A stretch of 64,000 nt of DNA from Chinchilla lanigera (taxonomy: Eukaryota; Chordata; Mammalia; Rodentia; Chinchillidae), in NCBI RefSeq assembly GCF_000276665.1, contig NW_004955446.1, positions 8,457,636 through 8,521,635 of the forward strand, written 5' to 3'. The translations under genes were made by a program, and so were the position numbers. This document shows positions 1 through 10,966 of this stretch, in pieces; position 1 is the stretch's first letter; every line of letters starts with the position of its first letter. The notes under the pieces were generated by a model. That model ran no database searches, was not told the DNA's origin, and saw only the letters and a program-made list of their open reading frames with translations.

Positions 1-335
1 TTCTGTGAAGTGACCAAAGTCAAGTTCTTGCCTTGTGCCAAGCTCTCTCTGCCTTCCATGCCCACCTTTTTCTATGATGCTGTTGCTTCTTCCTAGATTG
101 CTTTTCCTGTACCCTACACCACCCCTCCTTATTTGTTCAGAAAGTTCAAGACTATCTTGTCATACTCAGCTCATATGTTAGTACTTTTGTAGGTATTCCT
201 ATAAGAAAAAGGGATATTTTCTCTTTTGGGGTTTCCCATAGCATTCTGTGCATTCCATTTTCTTATAGCTAGCAATTGTAGTTGTTATATTTGTCTCCCT
301 CAACAAACGATGAGCTTATAAGTGTAAAATATAAT
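1..335 (+). mobile_element. L2 LINE fragment, 3' region (old)
   Basis: The text follows the familiar 3' part of mammalian L2: a pyrimidine-rich 'tgcc..ccatgcccacc' start, 'gttcagaaagttcaagact' where L2 has its 'tcaggtctcagctcaaatg' stretch, then 'tgtctccctcaacaaacgatgagctt', which matches the L2 'tgtctcccccactagaatgtaagctcc' region. It is decayed and cut by the window start. Other copies in this window (4195, 20275, 46535) share the same order of landmarks. It has no coding capacity. Confidence 0.5.
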
Positions 336-1565
336 CATGAAACCTCACCTTTTCAGTTTATGCTGTCTCAGACAGGATATATTTGATTTTCTTAATAACC
401 TGTATGAAGAGTAAAAATGGATGGATATTTCATTCATTTCATAGGTTACAAAAGGAATTACTACACAAAAGGGCATAGTATTGTCTTTCAGAAAAATAGA
501 CCCATATCTCTAGTCAAATCCATATAGACTCTGAATTTGAGCCATACAATTTCTAGTCTGTGATCTCATTGCCCTGAATAGCTGTTGCTATCTGATGAAA
601 AGATGGCCATAATTTGACGTGACACTATGAGGACAGACAGGAATTATAATGTTTATTAATAAACATAGCAGTTTTGATTCAAACTGTAAGAAAATTACAT
701 CAGCATGAAAATAACCTTAACAAAATAAAGCTCCCCCATTAATGAAATCTGTCTACAGAGCAAATTCTTAACTCTGGGTTCTTCAGATCCAGAAATTTTA
801 ATATGTTTAAGTGGTATAATGATATGGTAAATACTGGGGAGAGTGTTCATCGTGTTCTGACGGGTGACACTATGCTCTAAAGTTAACTAAGTTATTGGTT
901 CCTTTAGTTGTTTACTAAAGGAACAGTTACGAGAATACCATATATCAATAAATAACATTCTCACTCAAGTAGCTGAAAGTAAGCTGTTAGAAATGAGATT
1001 TTTCAAAAGAACATTTTAGACAGCTAAGAATACAAGCTTATTTAAGAACAACATATGCCCAGTTGAACTTTAGGGATCACTTGACCTAAAATTTGATTTA
1101 AACATGTATGAGAATAGTAAAGAATATTTTGAAAAAATAAAAAGTCATGCTTCTATATAGAAATATCCAAATTTATAATACAGGGTAGAACTTCAAACGT
1201 GGTGTTATTAATTGAGGAATAAATCAACATATCAGTGGAACTGAGAGGATAGTCAAGAGTGAGAATTATGCATACATGAAAATTCAGGGTCGAGTAAGGG
1301 CAACATACAAACTCTATCAGCATAGAAGAAATTATTTAATGGAGGCTGCATATTGGTTTATTGAAATTTAAAAATTCTTTGATAAAGAATACTTCAAAGC
1401 AATAATAAAAAGATTGAAAATTTAAGAGAAAATAAACAAAGCTCCTAAATAGTCAACTTAAAAAAAAAAGATTCATGACTAGATGCACATTTAGAATATT
1501 TTTTTCACCTGAACAACAAAATAAAAATTGAAACAATTTTTTACTGTAATTTTCATCTATCACTT
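336..1565. other. AT-rich sequence with no gene seen
   Basis: No exon, RNA gene or recognisable repeat was found. Two small symmetrical sites stand out: a perfect 18-bp palindrome at 649-666 (ATGTTTATTAATAAACAT), and an 11-bp perfect stem with a 5-nt loop at 898-924 (GTTCCTTTAGT / ACTAAAGGAAC). The part from about 1370 may belong to the L1 that follows. Confidence 0.5.
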
Positions 1566-1569
1566 TGTA

Positions 1570-1995
1570 AGAAAATGAATAATTCAAAAAAATCAGAGAG
1601 GGTATGGAGAAATAGGTGCCTTCTCTTGTACATTCTTAGTATATTGTTATAAATTAGGAAGATGTTGATGAGTAATCAAGTAATGTGTAATCAGTATTTT
1701 AAACATGTATACCTTTGACCAAGTAATTCTGTTTTTAAGAATTTAGCCTAAAAATATAATCGAATCAGTAAGAAGTACTATTATCAATGCTGCAGGTAAT
1801 AGTAAACACTTGGAAACCACCAGAACACCTTTTAATGGAGAACTGATGAAATAAATGACATCATAGCTACAAAAAGAATGACTGAAGAATGAAGAGTACC
1901 TGTGTACATTAAAGTATAATTCTAGATGCTATGAATTTTAAAGAGCAATTTTTAGAATAGATCACAGAATATTGCAACATGTATTGTCTGTATTT
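1570..1995 (+). mobile_element. Old L1 (L1M-type) 3' fragment
   Basis: Landmarks of the L1 ORF2 3' end occur in the sense direction: 'gagagggtatggagaaata' (L1: '...tgtggagaaa'), 'tttgaccaagtaattctg' (L1: 'tttgacccagcaattcca'), 'aacacttggaaaccacc' (L1: 'agacttggaaacaacc') and 'atgaataaaatgac'-like text. It is heavily decayed, with no open frame. It lies in the same strand sense as the L1 pieces at 7400 and 34930 but looks much older than the former. Confidence 0.65.
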
Positions 1996-2034
1996 ATACA
2001 TATCTATATTTATACATATGAGATTATGTCACTA

Positions 2035-2140
2035 TATGTGTGTTTACACATGTAGATAATGCATATAAGTATACATTGTGTGTACGCATACATATGTATG
2101 TGTGTGTGTTTGTGTGTATATACACTCATACACACACAGT
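2035..2140. repeat. TG/CA alternating tract with a (TG)n then (CA)n arrangement
   Basis: This is a purine-pyrimidine alternating run in which TG-rich sequence (around 2095-2118) is followed by CA-rich sequence (2121-2138), giving an imperfect inverted repeat. Such DNA can adopt Z-form or cruciform structure under supercoiling. The 97-codon frame that runs across it is low-complexity and not a gene. Confidence 0.7.
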
Positions 2141-2283
2141 TTTCCACAGGCAAGAGAAACTATCAACTCGTTATAGGTATGTGAATAGAAGATATTATTT
2201 TATATTCTTCTCTCTGATTCCCTTTAATATCAGAATATATTGCTGTCACAAGTGCAAAACCACATATTTCTTTCTTTTGAAAA

Positions 2284-2330
2284 GATATCAATATCTAACT
2301 ATATCTATCTATATATGTATATATATGTTT
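2284..2330. repeat. (TATC)/(TA) low-complexity tract
   Basis: A short degenerate microsatellite of TATC, CTAT and TATA units. No other function is apparent. Confidence 0.7.
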
Positions 2331-2624
2331 TAATTATTTAGGTTAATATATTGTATTTGTACCCCATCTTTCTCTTTTTTCCTAAAAATGGAAAAGGACT
2401 CTGTTATAAACCAATTTACTACAAGAAGATAACTAAACAAGGATCCTAAGCAGAAGAAAATAACTTCACAAAAATAAAATGAAAGCAAAATTGTATGCCA
2501 TTTGTTCCTGAGTAATTGTGAGGAATGATGTAGATATCTGGCTCTGCACTTCCTATTAACTGATCCAAGGAAGAAAACACTGTCTGTTCAAGATTTGTGC
2601 ATCAGTAAGTTAAAAAATGAGCTC

Positions 2625-2807
2625 CTTGGGAGGTGTGGTGGCACGAACCTGAAATCCCAGCACTCAGACTGAGGCAGGAGGATCACAAGTTCAAACTCAG
2701 CCTGGGCAAATCTATGAAGCCCCATCTCAAAAATTAAAAAGAGATTGGGATTTCGTTCAGTGATAAAGTTCTGTATTCTATCCCCAGCATCACATACACA
2801 CAAAAAA
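2625..2807 (+). mobile_element. B1-ID dimeric SINE (B1-dID type)
   Basis: A 7SL-derived B1 monomer ('ggtgtggtggcacgaacctg', 'atcccagcactcagactgag', 'ggaggatcacaagttca') is followed directly by a degenerate ID/tRNA-derived unit ('ttgggatttcgttcagtgat', 'ctatccccagcat') and an A-rich end. The order B1 then ID is known from non-murid rodents. It has diverged, with no clear target-site duplication. Two more dimers of the same layout are at 20616 and 23466. Confidence 0.75.
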
Positions 2808-4194
2808 GCAGAGTTGCTCAAGAGATACATTTTATGAAATCTAAGAATTAAAAAGAAATATTTCCCATGGTGTTTCATAAAGACTCTATGTGGCATGATT
2901 TATATGATTTCAACAACTTTACTACACTTTATTAAATATGAAATAACTGTGAATGTTTCTTATAACTATAGCCATTTCTTATAAAACTAAGGTTGATGGC
3001 CTGCTGTCAAACTGCCAGTCATTGGAAGTCTAGAGACCTTCAAGCTCAGATAGCATTCTTAACAGGGGCAAGCTGAGTACCGTGAAAGGAGCTGCATTCT
3101 CCAGCTGAGTGAATCCTTCCAGACTCTTTCTGCTATCACCAACATTCAGTCTGGTCTCCTTTGGTTACCTGAACTTGATATGCATGCTATATTTTTTCCC
3201 CAGCCCTTAGGATTGAAAACTACTTTTATATTTCAGTTTCTCTCTCAAGCAAAGCTTTTTGACCTGATATGTTCCTCAAACTGCAGCACTCACACAGGTC
3301 CAACCTGATTAACTCCTAAGCTAGGCTCAGGATTCTGGGTCACCAGTCCAAATTCAATTCCCTTCCTCTATGACAAGATAAAGGCAAAGGAAAAGCAGAA
3401 GCCAGTTTCAGTATCCAGGTCTCTGATTTTCTAATGTGAGTATCCCATTCCCAGATGTTCATAAGACAGTCTATTCACTTCTAGTTCAATGATCTCAGAA
3501 AGCTATTTAGAAAATGTAGTTCTGACAAACACATGGGTTGAGACAGAACAAGTTGCTTACCAAAAATGATATTCGTACTTCAGAGTAATTTATGCACAAC
3601 CTTCTCTGTGTAGGGAGGCATATCTTTTGTCTATTGAAAGCTCCAAGTTCATACTAACAATACTGTGTTTTCCTGTTGTAGTTACTGTTATTACTGTTTA
3701 TCTAGTAAGCAAGTATTCTCACAACTTTCTTGGAAATAATTTTAAATCCTTAAAATATGAAGTAAAATTTGGATCTCTCTGTAAACCTGTTTTTTGTTTT
3801 ACCAACATTTGGAATCCTTGCTACCCTCTGGGCTCTTTTAACTGCAGGGAAAGAATCAGGATTTTGCATGTGATCAGTGTCCAGGGGTCTCTACTGTGTT
3901 GAAGTTATACAGCTACTCATCAGGGGAGTTTCTACTGTAGAGAGTGATGGAGTCACCAAACACCAATAAACACCCTATGTTGTTCTTATTATACTTTTAA
4001 AAAGTAAAAGAGTACAATGATGACTCGCGTATATAAGATTGTGAAACCCGTATTTTCATGAACAATCCAAAAACTGCTATAAACATTAACTGAAATCTTC
4101 AGTAGGTCAACAGGTCCACAGTTTGTGAGAAACAGAAAATTACCCATAATAATTTTCTCTCTTCCCACACTAAGTGTACACATTCAGAAGCCTA
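2808..4194. other. No gene or clear repeat seen
   Basis: Mixed-composition single-copy-looking sequence. Short frames here (for example 3627-3902 and 3989-4183) have no recognisable protein content. Confidence 0.5.
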
Positions 4195-4525
4195 TATTTT
4201 TTTCTCTGCCCGAGATGATCTTTCAAACTTCCTACTCCTAAGCTTCACTGACACCTATTTATATTTGAGAGTTTAACCCAAATATCACTTTTTCACTAAA
4301 GCCTTCTTAGATCTCCTAAATCTATTATAATACTATCTAGTTCTACTTTATAGCATTTACTATATTTTAATTAAAAGTTTAACTGTGTAATTATTTGATT
4401 AGCACCAATATCTTCCACCAAACTGAATCCCCTATGAAAGAAGCAATCTTTTCAGTTTTGTTCACATTCAGACACAGTACTTGTACATTACTTGAGCTCA
4501 AAGAATTATTAAATAAATGAATCCT
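4195..4525 (+). mobile_element. L2 LINE 3' end
   Basis: Ordered L2 3' landmarks in sense: 'tttctctgcccgagatgatc', 'gtttaacccaaatatcact' (L2: 'ctcagctcaaatgtcacc'), 'aagccttcttagatctcc' (L2: 'aggccttccctgaccacc'), 'ctgaatcccctatgaaagaa' (L2: 'tagaatgtaagctccatgagg'), ending in 'aaataaatgaatcc', the TGAA-type terminus. About 330 bp, decayed. Confidence 0.75.
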
Positions 4526-6339
4526 ATATTTGACAAGTTGTTAATTTTATCAAATTAGGAGTCCACTATTTAAAAATGGCAGGAAAAATTCCAAATGCAC
4601 CAAAACTTCAAATTGAGGTAATCTTCCTCATGACTTGTATGTTATTAAAGAGTTGAGAAATTACTAAGCAATTTATTTGATGTAAAAGACACTTGAGTAT
4701 TAGCAGGGGTGAATATCAGCTCTGGAAATAAGCCAGAAGGGCAGAATGTCTGGAGCCTTGTGGACTCTTGGGACCATAATGTTACAGAAGATAAACTTTT
4801 ATGGGGATAGGGAATAAAATGAGGGAAATTTTGTACTAATTTGTGATTTCATAGCTATTTAATTTAGCTTAGGGTTGATGCTTAACCTTTGTAGTAAATT
4901 TTAAATATTTTGCCTCAAATACTATGTTTCTGTTACTGTTTTTCACACAAATATAAAGTGTCCCTAACATCTCAGATAACCCTCAGGACCTGATATTGTA
5001 ATAACTTGTGTTTGAAGAATACAATAAACTGAAGAGTAGAAATAAATATATTTCCTGAGGATGTCAGAGTTAATTCAAAATCATCTAAGCATTTTCACAA
5101 TTATAGCAAAAAGTGAGAGTATGAACTATTATTCTGGAAAAATGACTTAAAATTTTATAAATGCTTCCATTTACTTAAATATTATTATTTTTGGTGTTGT
5201 GAAACATGGAATGTGTTAGCTGTTTCTGTTGGCATGGAATAGTTTGTAAACAAAGTCATAAAAGAGCATAATAAGACCGCATTAATAACACATTATATTA
5301 ATCACAGTAATAAGAGTAATCACGTTATTGAAATATTTCAGAAAAAAATATACTGAGAACAATTTTGTGTTTGTTTCTAATGGCAGCCATGCAGATTCAA
5401 CTGCGTTACTGTTTCTTCTCTGTTCTTCAGTTTTTAGTGAACTCAAAAAAAAATTTTAAAAATATCTCACTAGTTAGACATATGATGGAGAGAAATAGTG
5501 TACCTTCTGTTGTATTACATATCAATTTATTCTTGTTTTATAGAAAAGCATTTCTACTGGCTCAGCTAGCTTTAGGACACGACTATAGTAGCAAATAAGC
5601 AACTTTGCCAAGCAAGTTCAATGCAATATTTCCCCAGAGAACCTTAAAACTGATTTGACTAAATTAAGATTTTAGCTGGCAGCATTAAACAAGATGTTCC
5701 TTTGAATGTTTGTCATTGCATCTGTTTAAAATTGTGAAAGTTGCAGTGAGATTCAGATCCATAGTGAACCTACTGAGGACACCAGAGTCTGCAGAGAAGT
5801 ACTAGCACACACCAGCATTGGCCCTCAACCAGTCTGGCAGCCTGTTTAATTGCTTTGGATGCTGTCTTTGTCTAAGTATTTGCTTTAAATATTTGATGTA
5901 GTTAATTAATGAGTGTTTTGAATCTTCTATTATAAAACAAACATCTCCCTGTAAAAGTAAACATGAACAAATCACAAATGATAGAAAACTTAACTGAAAT
6001 ATAATAATTTTCTCATTACATTCTCACTGCTAGTTGCTTTAGTGAGATACAGCTATCATATGTTCTTAGTAAACAATAGACATTTTCAGAGAATAGCTGT
6101 GTGCTATAGTAACAATATTTTCCAAGCTACCAGCCTAAGAGAAGTTCAGGGTACATGGAGTCTGGCTATGTGGGATGCAGGTTGGCAGGAAAATGCAAGA
6201 AAGGTGGCTAAAGGCTCTGCTCTAGCTTCCACAATAGTCTGCTAAGATGCCTGGAAGCCACAGATAGGTTTATCAAAGGACAATCCAGTAGTTAGCTTTG
6301 ATTTTTTTCCTTAAAGCTACATAAATTTGTTCTTTATAG
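4526..6339. other. AT-rich sequence with no gene seen
   Basis: No recognisable exon or RNA gene. The 77-codon frame at 5365-5598 and the 67-codon frame at 6042-6245 show no family resemblance and carry no start or splice context that sets them apart. Confidence 0.5.
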
Positions 6340-6700
6340 GTCTGTATGCCAAAAGTCCAAAATAGTTTTAAGGTGCTAAAAGCAAAGTGTCAGTAAAAGG
6401 GAATTTGGCGGTGGTAGGTTCCAAGGCCATATCCATTCAGGCTTTAGAGGCTGACCACACCCCGGGGCTCCCTGCTGTATCATTCCTGTGTCTGCTTTTA
6501 TTGTCACATCTTCCCTTAAACATTCCGCTCTAACCTCCTGCCTCCCTCTTATAAGGATCCCTATGATTACATCAAGAACACCAGATAATTCAGGACAGTG
6601 TCCTCATCTGATAATCCTTAAATTAACCACATTCACAGGGTCTCTTTTATCAGGTGAAGTAAAATTCTCAGGTTTGGGGGATTAAGACACAGACATTTTG
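6340..6700 (-). mobile_element. MLT1-type LTR remnant (antisense)
   Basis: The stretch 'cctccctcttataaggatcc', 'gataattcaggacagtgtcc', 'cttaaattaaccacattcac' and 'gggggattaagacacagaca' follows the antisense of an MLT/MaLR-type LTR, which has 'ataatccaggataatctccc' and 'ggggattaggacgtggacat' in this order. It is an old, decayed solo remnant. Exact subfamily not assignable by eye. Confidence 0.55.
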
Positions 6701-6835
6701 GGGTTAGATTCTTTTTATTGTTGAGTGGTATTTCATTGTATAAATTTACCTTAATTTCTTTATCCATTCACTTGCTATAGATGGATGGATGTTTACATTA
6801 CTTACTGTTTTGGCTTGTTTTAAATAAGATTTTAA
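6701..6835 (-). mobile_element. L1 3' fragment (antisense)
   Basis: 'gagtggtatttcattgtata', 'tttctttatccattcacttg' and 'gatggatgtttacattactt' match the antisense of the L1 ORF2 end/3'UTR ('atggaatactat..', 'ggatgaatagaca..'). Very short and old. Confidence 0.6.
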
Positions 6836-7399
6836 AATCTCACTTTGGAAAATATGGCGAACATGGAATGGGAGAAAGCAGAGATATGATTTAGGTGTTT
6901 ATTGTAATGCACCAGATAAGAAACAAATGATGATACCATAATCTGAAAGTAGTGCTTTAGCAGAAAGATAGAAGAGAAGAATTTTAAAAAGATTTTATTA
7001 GTAGAAATGATGGGACTTGTTAACTGAATTTTAAAAGATAAAATAAATTTTATATTAAATGTATTTGTGAAAGATATAGCTAAAGTAACTATAAATATCT
7101 GGCTACCTAAGGCAAACTTAAAGTCTACAATTTTGCTTCTCTGCAGTCAGTCTGATTTTTAGTTTATGTGGGTGGCAGGAAATTTAAAATATTACTTAAG
7201 GAAACAGTTTCTAACATCTGCAGATGACATTTTTAGTACTGTTGTACATAGATGACTATGTCATTGCATTAATCTCAACAAGTATGTTTTTTATTGTGAG
7301 TGCATATGTAGATAGAGTTCACTCCACAATAATTAATTTAGGTTGATAAACTTTGTTAGTTATTTGTTAATTTAAATGGTTTCTTTCAACTCATTCAAA
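6836..7399. other. No gene or clear repeat seen
   Basis: AT-rich, featureless by eye. Confidence 0.45.
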
Positions 7400-8146
7400 A
7401 AAAGATAAACTCGAGGCTTTTGGAGGTAAATGGATGCAGCTAGAGACCATACTCATAAGTCAAATAAATCAGACCCACATGTGTAAACATCACATTGTCT
7501 CCTAGGTGTAGGAACCTGAAAGACTAGGTAAAACTCAAAATATACAATAGATGATAGGAAAGGGAAAGAAATTGCTCAAAGGAAGGAATGACTAGGATGA
7601 GGGAAAGAAGAAAAAAGAAAGAAAGAAGGCAAAACATAAATATATATATGAATAGCTGCAATGACTGTATTGCTGTTGTCTGATGGTGTATTGAAATGAA
7701 TAGTTAATGCTCACAATGCTTTTTGCTCTGGTTGACTTTGCATGCTTGTGTCTGGTGGTCTGAGCAACTGATTTGAAGGTAACAATATGCAGTGGAATTA
7801 CAATGGTGAACTCCTACCATCTTGTCTAGGGAAACTCTGTATTATCTCTAATGTTTTATTGGAGAATTATTTTCTTATTCTCTTTAATGGTTTGAGCAAT
7901 CTTTCATTCTTACATCTGGTAATCTGAGCAATGTAACTGAGGATGGCAATATGCAATGTAACAGCCAATGTTGATTTCTATTAATTTGTCTTGAGACCCT
8001 GTTTCACTTTGAATGTTCTTGCTGTGAGTTGCTTATGTTCGTGATACTGGTATGCTGCTACAGTTCTATTTTTTTATTTGTTTCTCATGTACTAGTCTCT
8101 TTAAAATAAAAAAAAAAGATAAAAAAATAAAAATGGTGAAATGTAA
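7400..8146 (+). mobile_element. L1 3' end with duplicated 3'UTR module and poly(A)
   Basis: Starts in the L1 ORF2 tail region ('aatggatgcagctagagacc', 'aataaatcagaccc') and runs through a purine-rich tract (7555-7635) into a 3'UTR. The UTR holds a module twice: about 7753-7912 and 7913-8060, each with 'ctgagcaa', then 'g(g)caatatgca', then 'aatg' and a '(a)tcttgtct/atttgtctt' block about 160 bp apart. The element ends in an A-rich tail at 8108-8143. The same 3'UTR, in antisense, recurs at 18266, 24985 and 49677, so this is one lineage-specific L1 family. No intact frame. Confidence 0.75.
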
Positions 8147-8204
8147 CCCTGTAATATTTCAAACTATTTCCTCTTAAGAGGCATCATAAAGGCTAATGAA
8201 CTTT

Positions 8205-8310
8205 CTTCTCCTGGTCTCTGTTTCAGTCTCTGTCTCTATCTCTCCCTTTTTCTTTCCCTCTTTCCTTCTCATTCTCCTCCTTCATCTTTCCCTCTCTTTC
8301 ATAAATTACT
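8205..8310. repeat. Polypyrimidine (CT-rich) tract
   Basis: About 100 bp consisting nearly only of C and T, with TCTC and TTCC units. It is a candidate for triplex (H-DNA) structure. The 69-codon frame across it is an artefact of composition. Confidence 0.75.
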
Positions 8311-8635
8311 ATGCCAGGCTATTCAGTTTTGATTTTTTTTATCAATTATTTCTCTACCTATCTGTTATTAGGAATGCTTCCAACACTGGTATAGATATTT
8401 GGTGATGTATAGATGTATGATGATGTATAGATGTATGGTGATGGCGTTGTTTTATCTTTTAAACATTTTGAAAACTTACCTAAAATTTTTTTCTCCCTTT
8501 CATAAATTATACTTTCTATTTATAATCTGCCATGGACTTTTGCCTCTGATTAAGTTTCTCTGGATATAATTCACTAACTTTTCAGGTAACATTTTGCATT
8601 TGGTGCACTTCTTGCAAACAACAAAGCAAACATAT

Positions 8636-8640
<5 letters not shown>

Positions 8641-8683
<43 letters not shown>
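8641..8683. repeat. (CA)n microsatellite, 21 units
   Basis: An uninterrupted AC run of 43 bases. It produces the CVCVCV peptide frame on the opposite strand, which is not a gene. Likely length-polymorphic. Confidence 0.95.
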
Positions 8684-8684
<1 letters not shown>

Positions 8685-9589
8685 CACCCACTAAACATCC
8701 CCTTATCTTCCTTTTGTTTGTTCCCTTCTAAAAGTTCCTATTCTCTTGGATGGTTGTTCTTATGAACCACTCCTAACTAGATCAATTCTTTAACTTTTTA
8801 CTTTCTTAAAATCTAGGAAATGTGTTACCATATCAAGTTATAAATATGGTATAAACACAGAATATGTGTGTGTTTTTATATATTTTGATTTTACATATGC
8901 ATGTTGGGTGTTTGGTTTTATAACCTGTTGGTCCAGGCATTAATTACTATGTGTTTATTTTTTGCTTTATTATCCTACCTTTTTCTTTTCTAATCATCGT
9001 GTCATTTAGAATAGTGATAAAACCATAATTTTATCTTTCCATGATACAATAACTTTTACTTCCTAAAAGAATATTAAGAGCAACCGTACATAGATCAATG
9101 TTCAAAGGTCTTTTTCATAGTGCACAAACACAAACTATCCAAGCGACCCTCATGGAGAAGGGTTTTAAGTTGAGTAGACTTAGGATTGCTATGTTTCACA
9201 AAGGTGCCTCTGATAGTGTGTAGAGGAAGAATAGGCATGCAGCAAGACTGTAGGTAGGGACATTCAGTTGAGACACAGACAAAAATCCAGGATAACATAG
9301 GCCAGGTTAGTCCAGTTTTTGCAATCAATTAGAAAAAGATGGTTGGATGAGGACTATATATAGAAAAGATGAAATCTTACAGCATATTCTCAGCCATTTG
9401 GTTGGGTAATGGTGCCATTGCCCAGGTCAGGCTAAGAAGTTTATGAATTTATCTGTGATGATACAATGAAATTGTTCAGATGATGATTTTTATCATCTCC
9501 CTCATCACTATCAGTATCATCACCATCATCTCTTCAGCATTACTATGCATCAATTTATTAGACCTGGTGCTCCTAGAAGTTTACACAGC
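8684..9589. other. No gene seen
   Basis: Includes a degenerate ATC/TCA-rich patch at about 9485-9535. Otherwise featureless. Confidence 0.45.
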
Positions 9590-9755
9590 TCAGGTCTCAA
9601 TTTTTTTTACTAGTTAAAGAAGTATATACATTTATCTTTATATGCAGACATGGAACTGGTACTTAAAATGTTATAAAACTTACGGATTCACCCAGATCAA
9701 AGTCAGAGTCCTTCTGCTTCCAAAGTTCAGGTTGTTTTTAACACTGCAGATTTAA
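9590..9755 (-). mobile_element. MIR-like SINE (antisense)
   Basis: 'aaaacttacggattcaccca' with 'gatcaaagtcagagtccttc' and 'aacactgcag' resembles antisense MIR (accessory 'ttgcccaaggtcacacagct', 'agtctggctccagagccc', '..cactgc'). Decayed, so moderate confidence. Confidence 0.5.
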
Positions 9756-10757
9756 TTTTTTATTAGTGTAGGTTTGCACTATATCATAGTTATATTTGTT
9801 TGAGGAGTTGGTATGTGTATATAGCATTTATCCATCATGTTTGATCCTTTTCTCTTCCCTCCTGCATTTCCCCTGCTACTGAGCCCTTTTCCCATTTCCA
9901 ACAAGTCTACCTCTTTGTTTCCCATAATCTCTCCTTTATTTTACTCTTATTTATTTGTATTTTATGTTTCTTATATGAGTGAAACAATGCAATAATGACC
10001 TTTCTGAGTCTGATTTATTTCACAGAACATTATGGTCCTAAATTCCATCTTTTCTTTTGTACCAGGAATTGAACTCAGGGCCTCTCACTTGCCGGGCAGA
10101 CACTGTGCCGCTGAGCTACATCCCTGACCCTCACCGATTTTTCTACAAATAACATGGTTTCATTCTTGTTTATGGCTGACCAGTACTCTGTTGTGTATAT
10201 ATACCACATTTTCTTTATCATTCATCTATTGGTGGGAATCCAGGCTGTTTCTAGAGCTCAGCTATTGTAAGTTGTGTTGGTATCACTATAGTATGATATC
10301 TTTAAATCTTTTGGGAATATATCCAGGAGAGGTAGAGCTGGGTCAAATGCAGTTTATATTTTTTAGTTTTTTAAGGAACTGCCATACTGATTTCCATAGT
10401 GGTTATGCTAATTTACATTCATACCAACCATAGAAGGGCTCCCTTTTCCTCCCATTCCCATCTGCTGTTTTTTGTCTTCTGGGTGATGGCCATTCTGATG
10501 AACTTCAGAGTTGTTTTGATTTATATTTCCCTAATGTCAGAGATCATTTTTATATACTTATTGGTCATTTGTACCACTTCTTTGGAGAAACATCTGTTCA
10601 GCTCAATTGATCCTTTCCTGATTGGATCATTCATTTTGGGGAGGTTAATATTTTTGAGATTGTATATATTCTAGTATCAGCCCTTTATCCAGAAGAGTAG
10701 ATGGCACCATTTTTCCTGATCTGCTGGTTGTCTCTTTCCTCTGTTGATTTCAGGAAT
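9756..10757 (-). mobile_element. L1 3' part (antisense), with an ID SINE inside
   Basis: Antisense of the L1 ORF2 3' end is clear over 10140-10757: 'tttatcattcatctattggt' (rest of the 'atggacac..' block), 'atatccaggagaggtagagc', 'aactgccatactgatttcca', 'tgatggccattctgatgaac' and 'cagccctttatccagaagag'. Upstream, 9770-10050 is a 3'UTR-like part. Position 10051-10130 is a later ID insertion. It has stop codons throughout. It belongs to the same class of dead L1 copies that make up most of the LINE content here. Confidence 0.85.
10051..10130 (-). mobile_element. ID SINE (antisense) nested in L1
   Basis: Antisense ID: 'accaggaattgaactcaggg' (B box), 'cttgccgggcagacactgtg' and 'ccgctgagctacatccctga' (A box and 5' end). 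It splits the antisense L1 'aaattccatc' and 'accgattttt' segments, so it is younger than that L1. Confidence 0.88.
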
Positions 10758-10846
10758 TTAGGAGGATGAGAGAATTGCATAAATTGGTTTGGAAATTACT
10801 ACCAAAATAGAATACCTGCTGCTAATAGCACAAAAGACATGCTGTC

Positions 10847-10951
10847 AGGGGCTGGGGATTTAGCTCAGCGGCAAAAGCGCCTGCCTGGCAAGCGCAAGGT
10901 CGTGAGTTCGGTTCCCGGTACTGGAGAAAAACCAAAAAAAAAAAAAAAAAA
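10847..10951 (+). mobile_element. Young ID SINE with a perfect 15-bp TSD
   Basis: Full-length tRNA-derived ID: the A box lies in 'tagctcagcggcaaaagcgc', the B box in 'gagttcggttcc', and the tail is 'gagaaaaacc' plus about 20 A. The target-site duplication AAAAGACATGCTGTC is at 10832-10846 and 10952-10966, without a mismatch. It is very close in sequence to the copies at 24696 and 26429. CpGs (gcg, cgc, tcg) are largely kept, which also suggests a recent insertion. Confidence 0.96.
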
Positions 10952-10966
10952 AAAAGACATGCTGTC

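Noticed and set aside
898..924. 11-bp stem-loop as a microRNA precursor
   Set aside because: The stem is far too short for a pre-miRNA, and flanks do not extend the pairing.
8205..8310. Polypyrimidine tract as a splice or promoter element
   Set aside because: No AG acceptor with an exon or initiator context follows; it is better described as low-complexity DNA.
10847..10951. Functional tRNA gene
   Set aside because: A and B boxes are present, but the unit has an A-rich tail and target-site duplications and is repeated many times; it is a tRNA-derived SINE.
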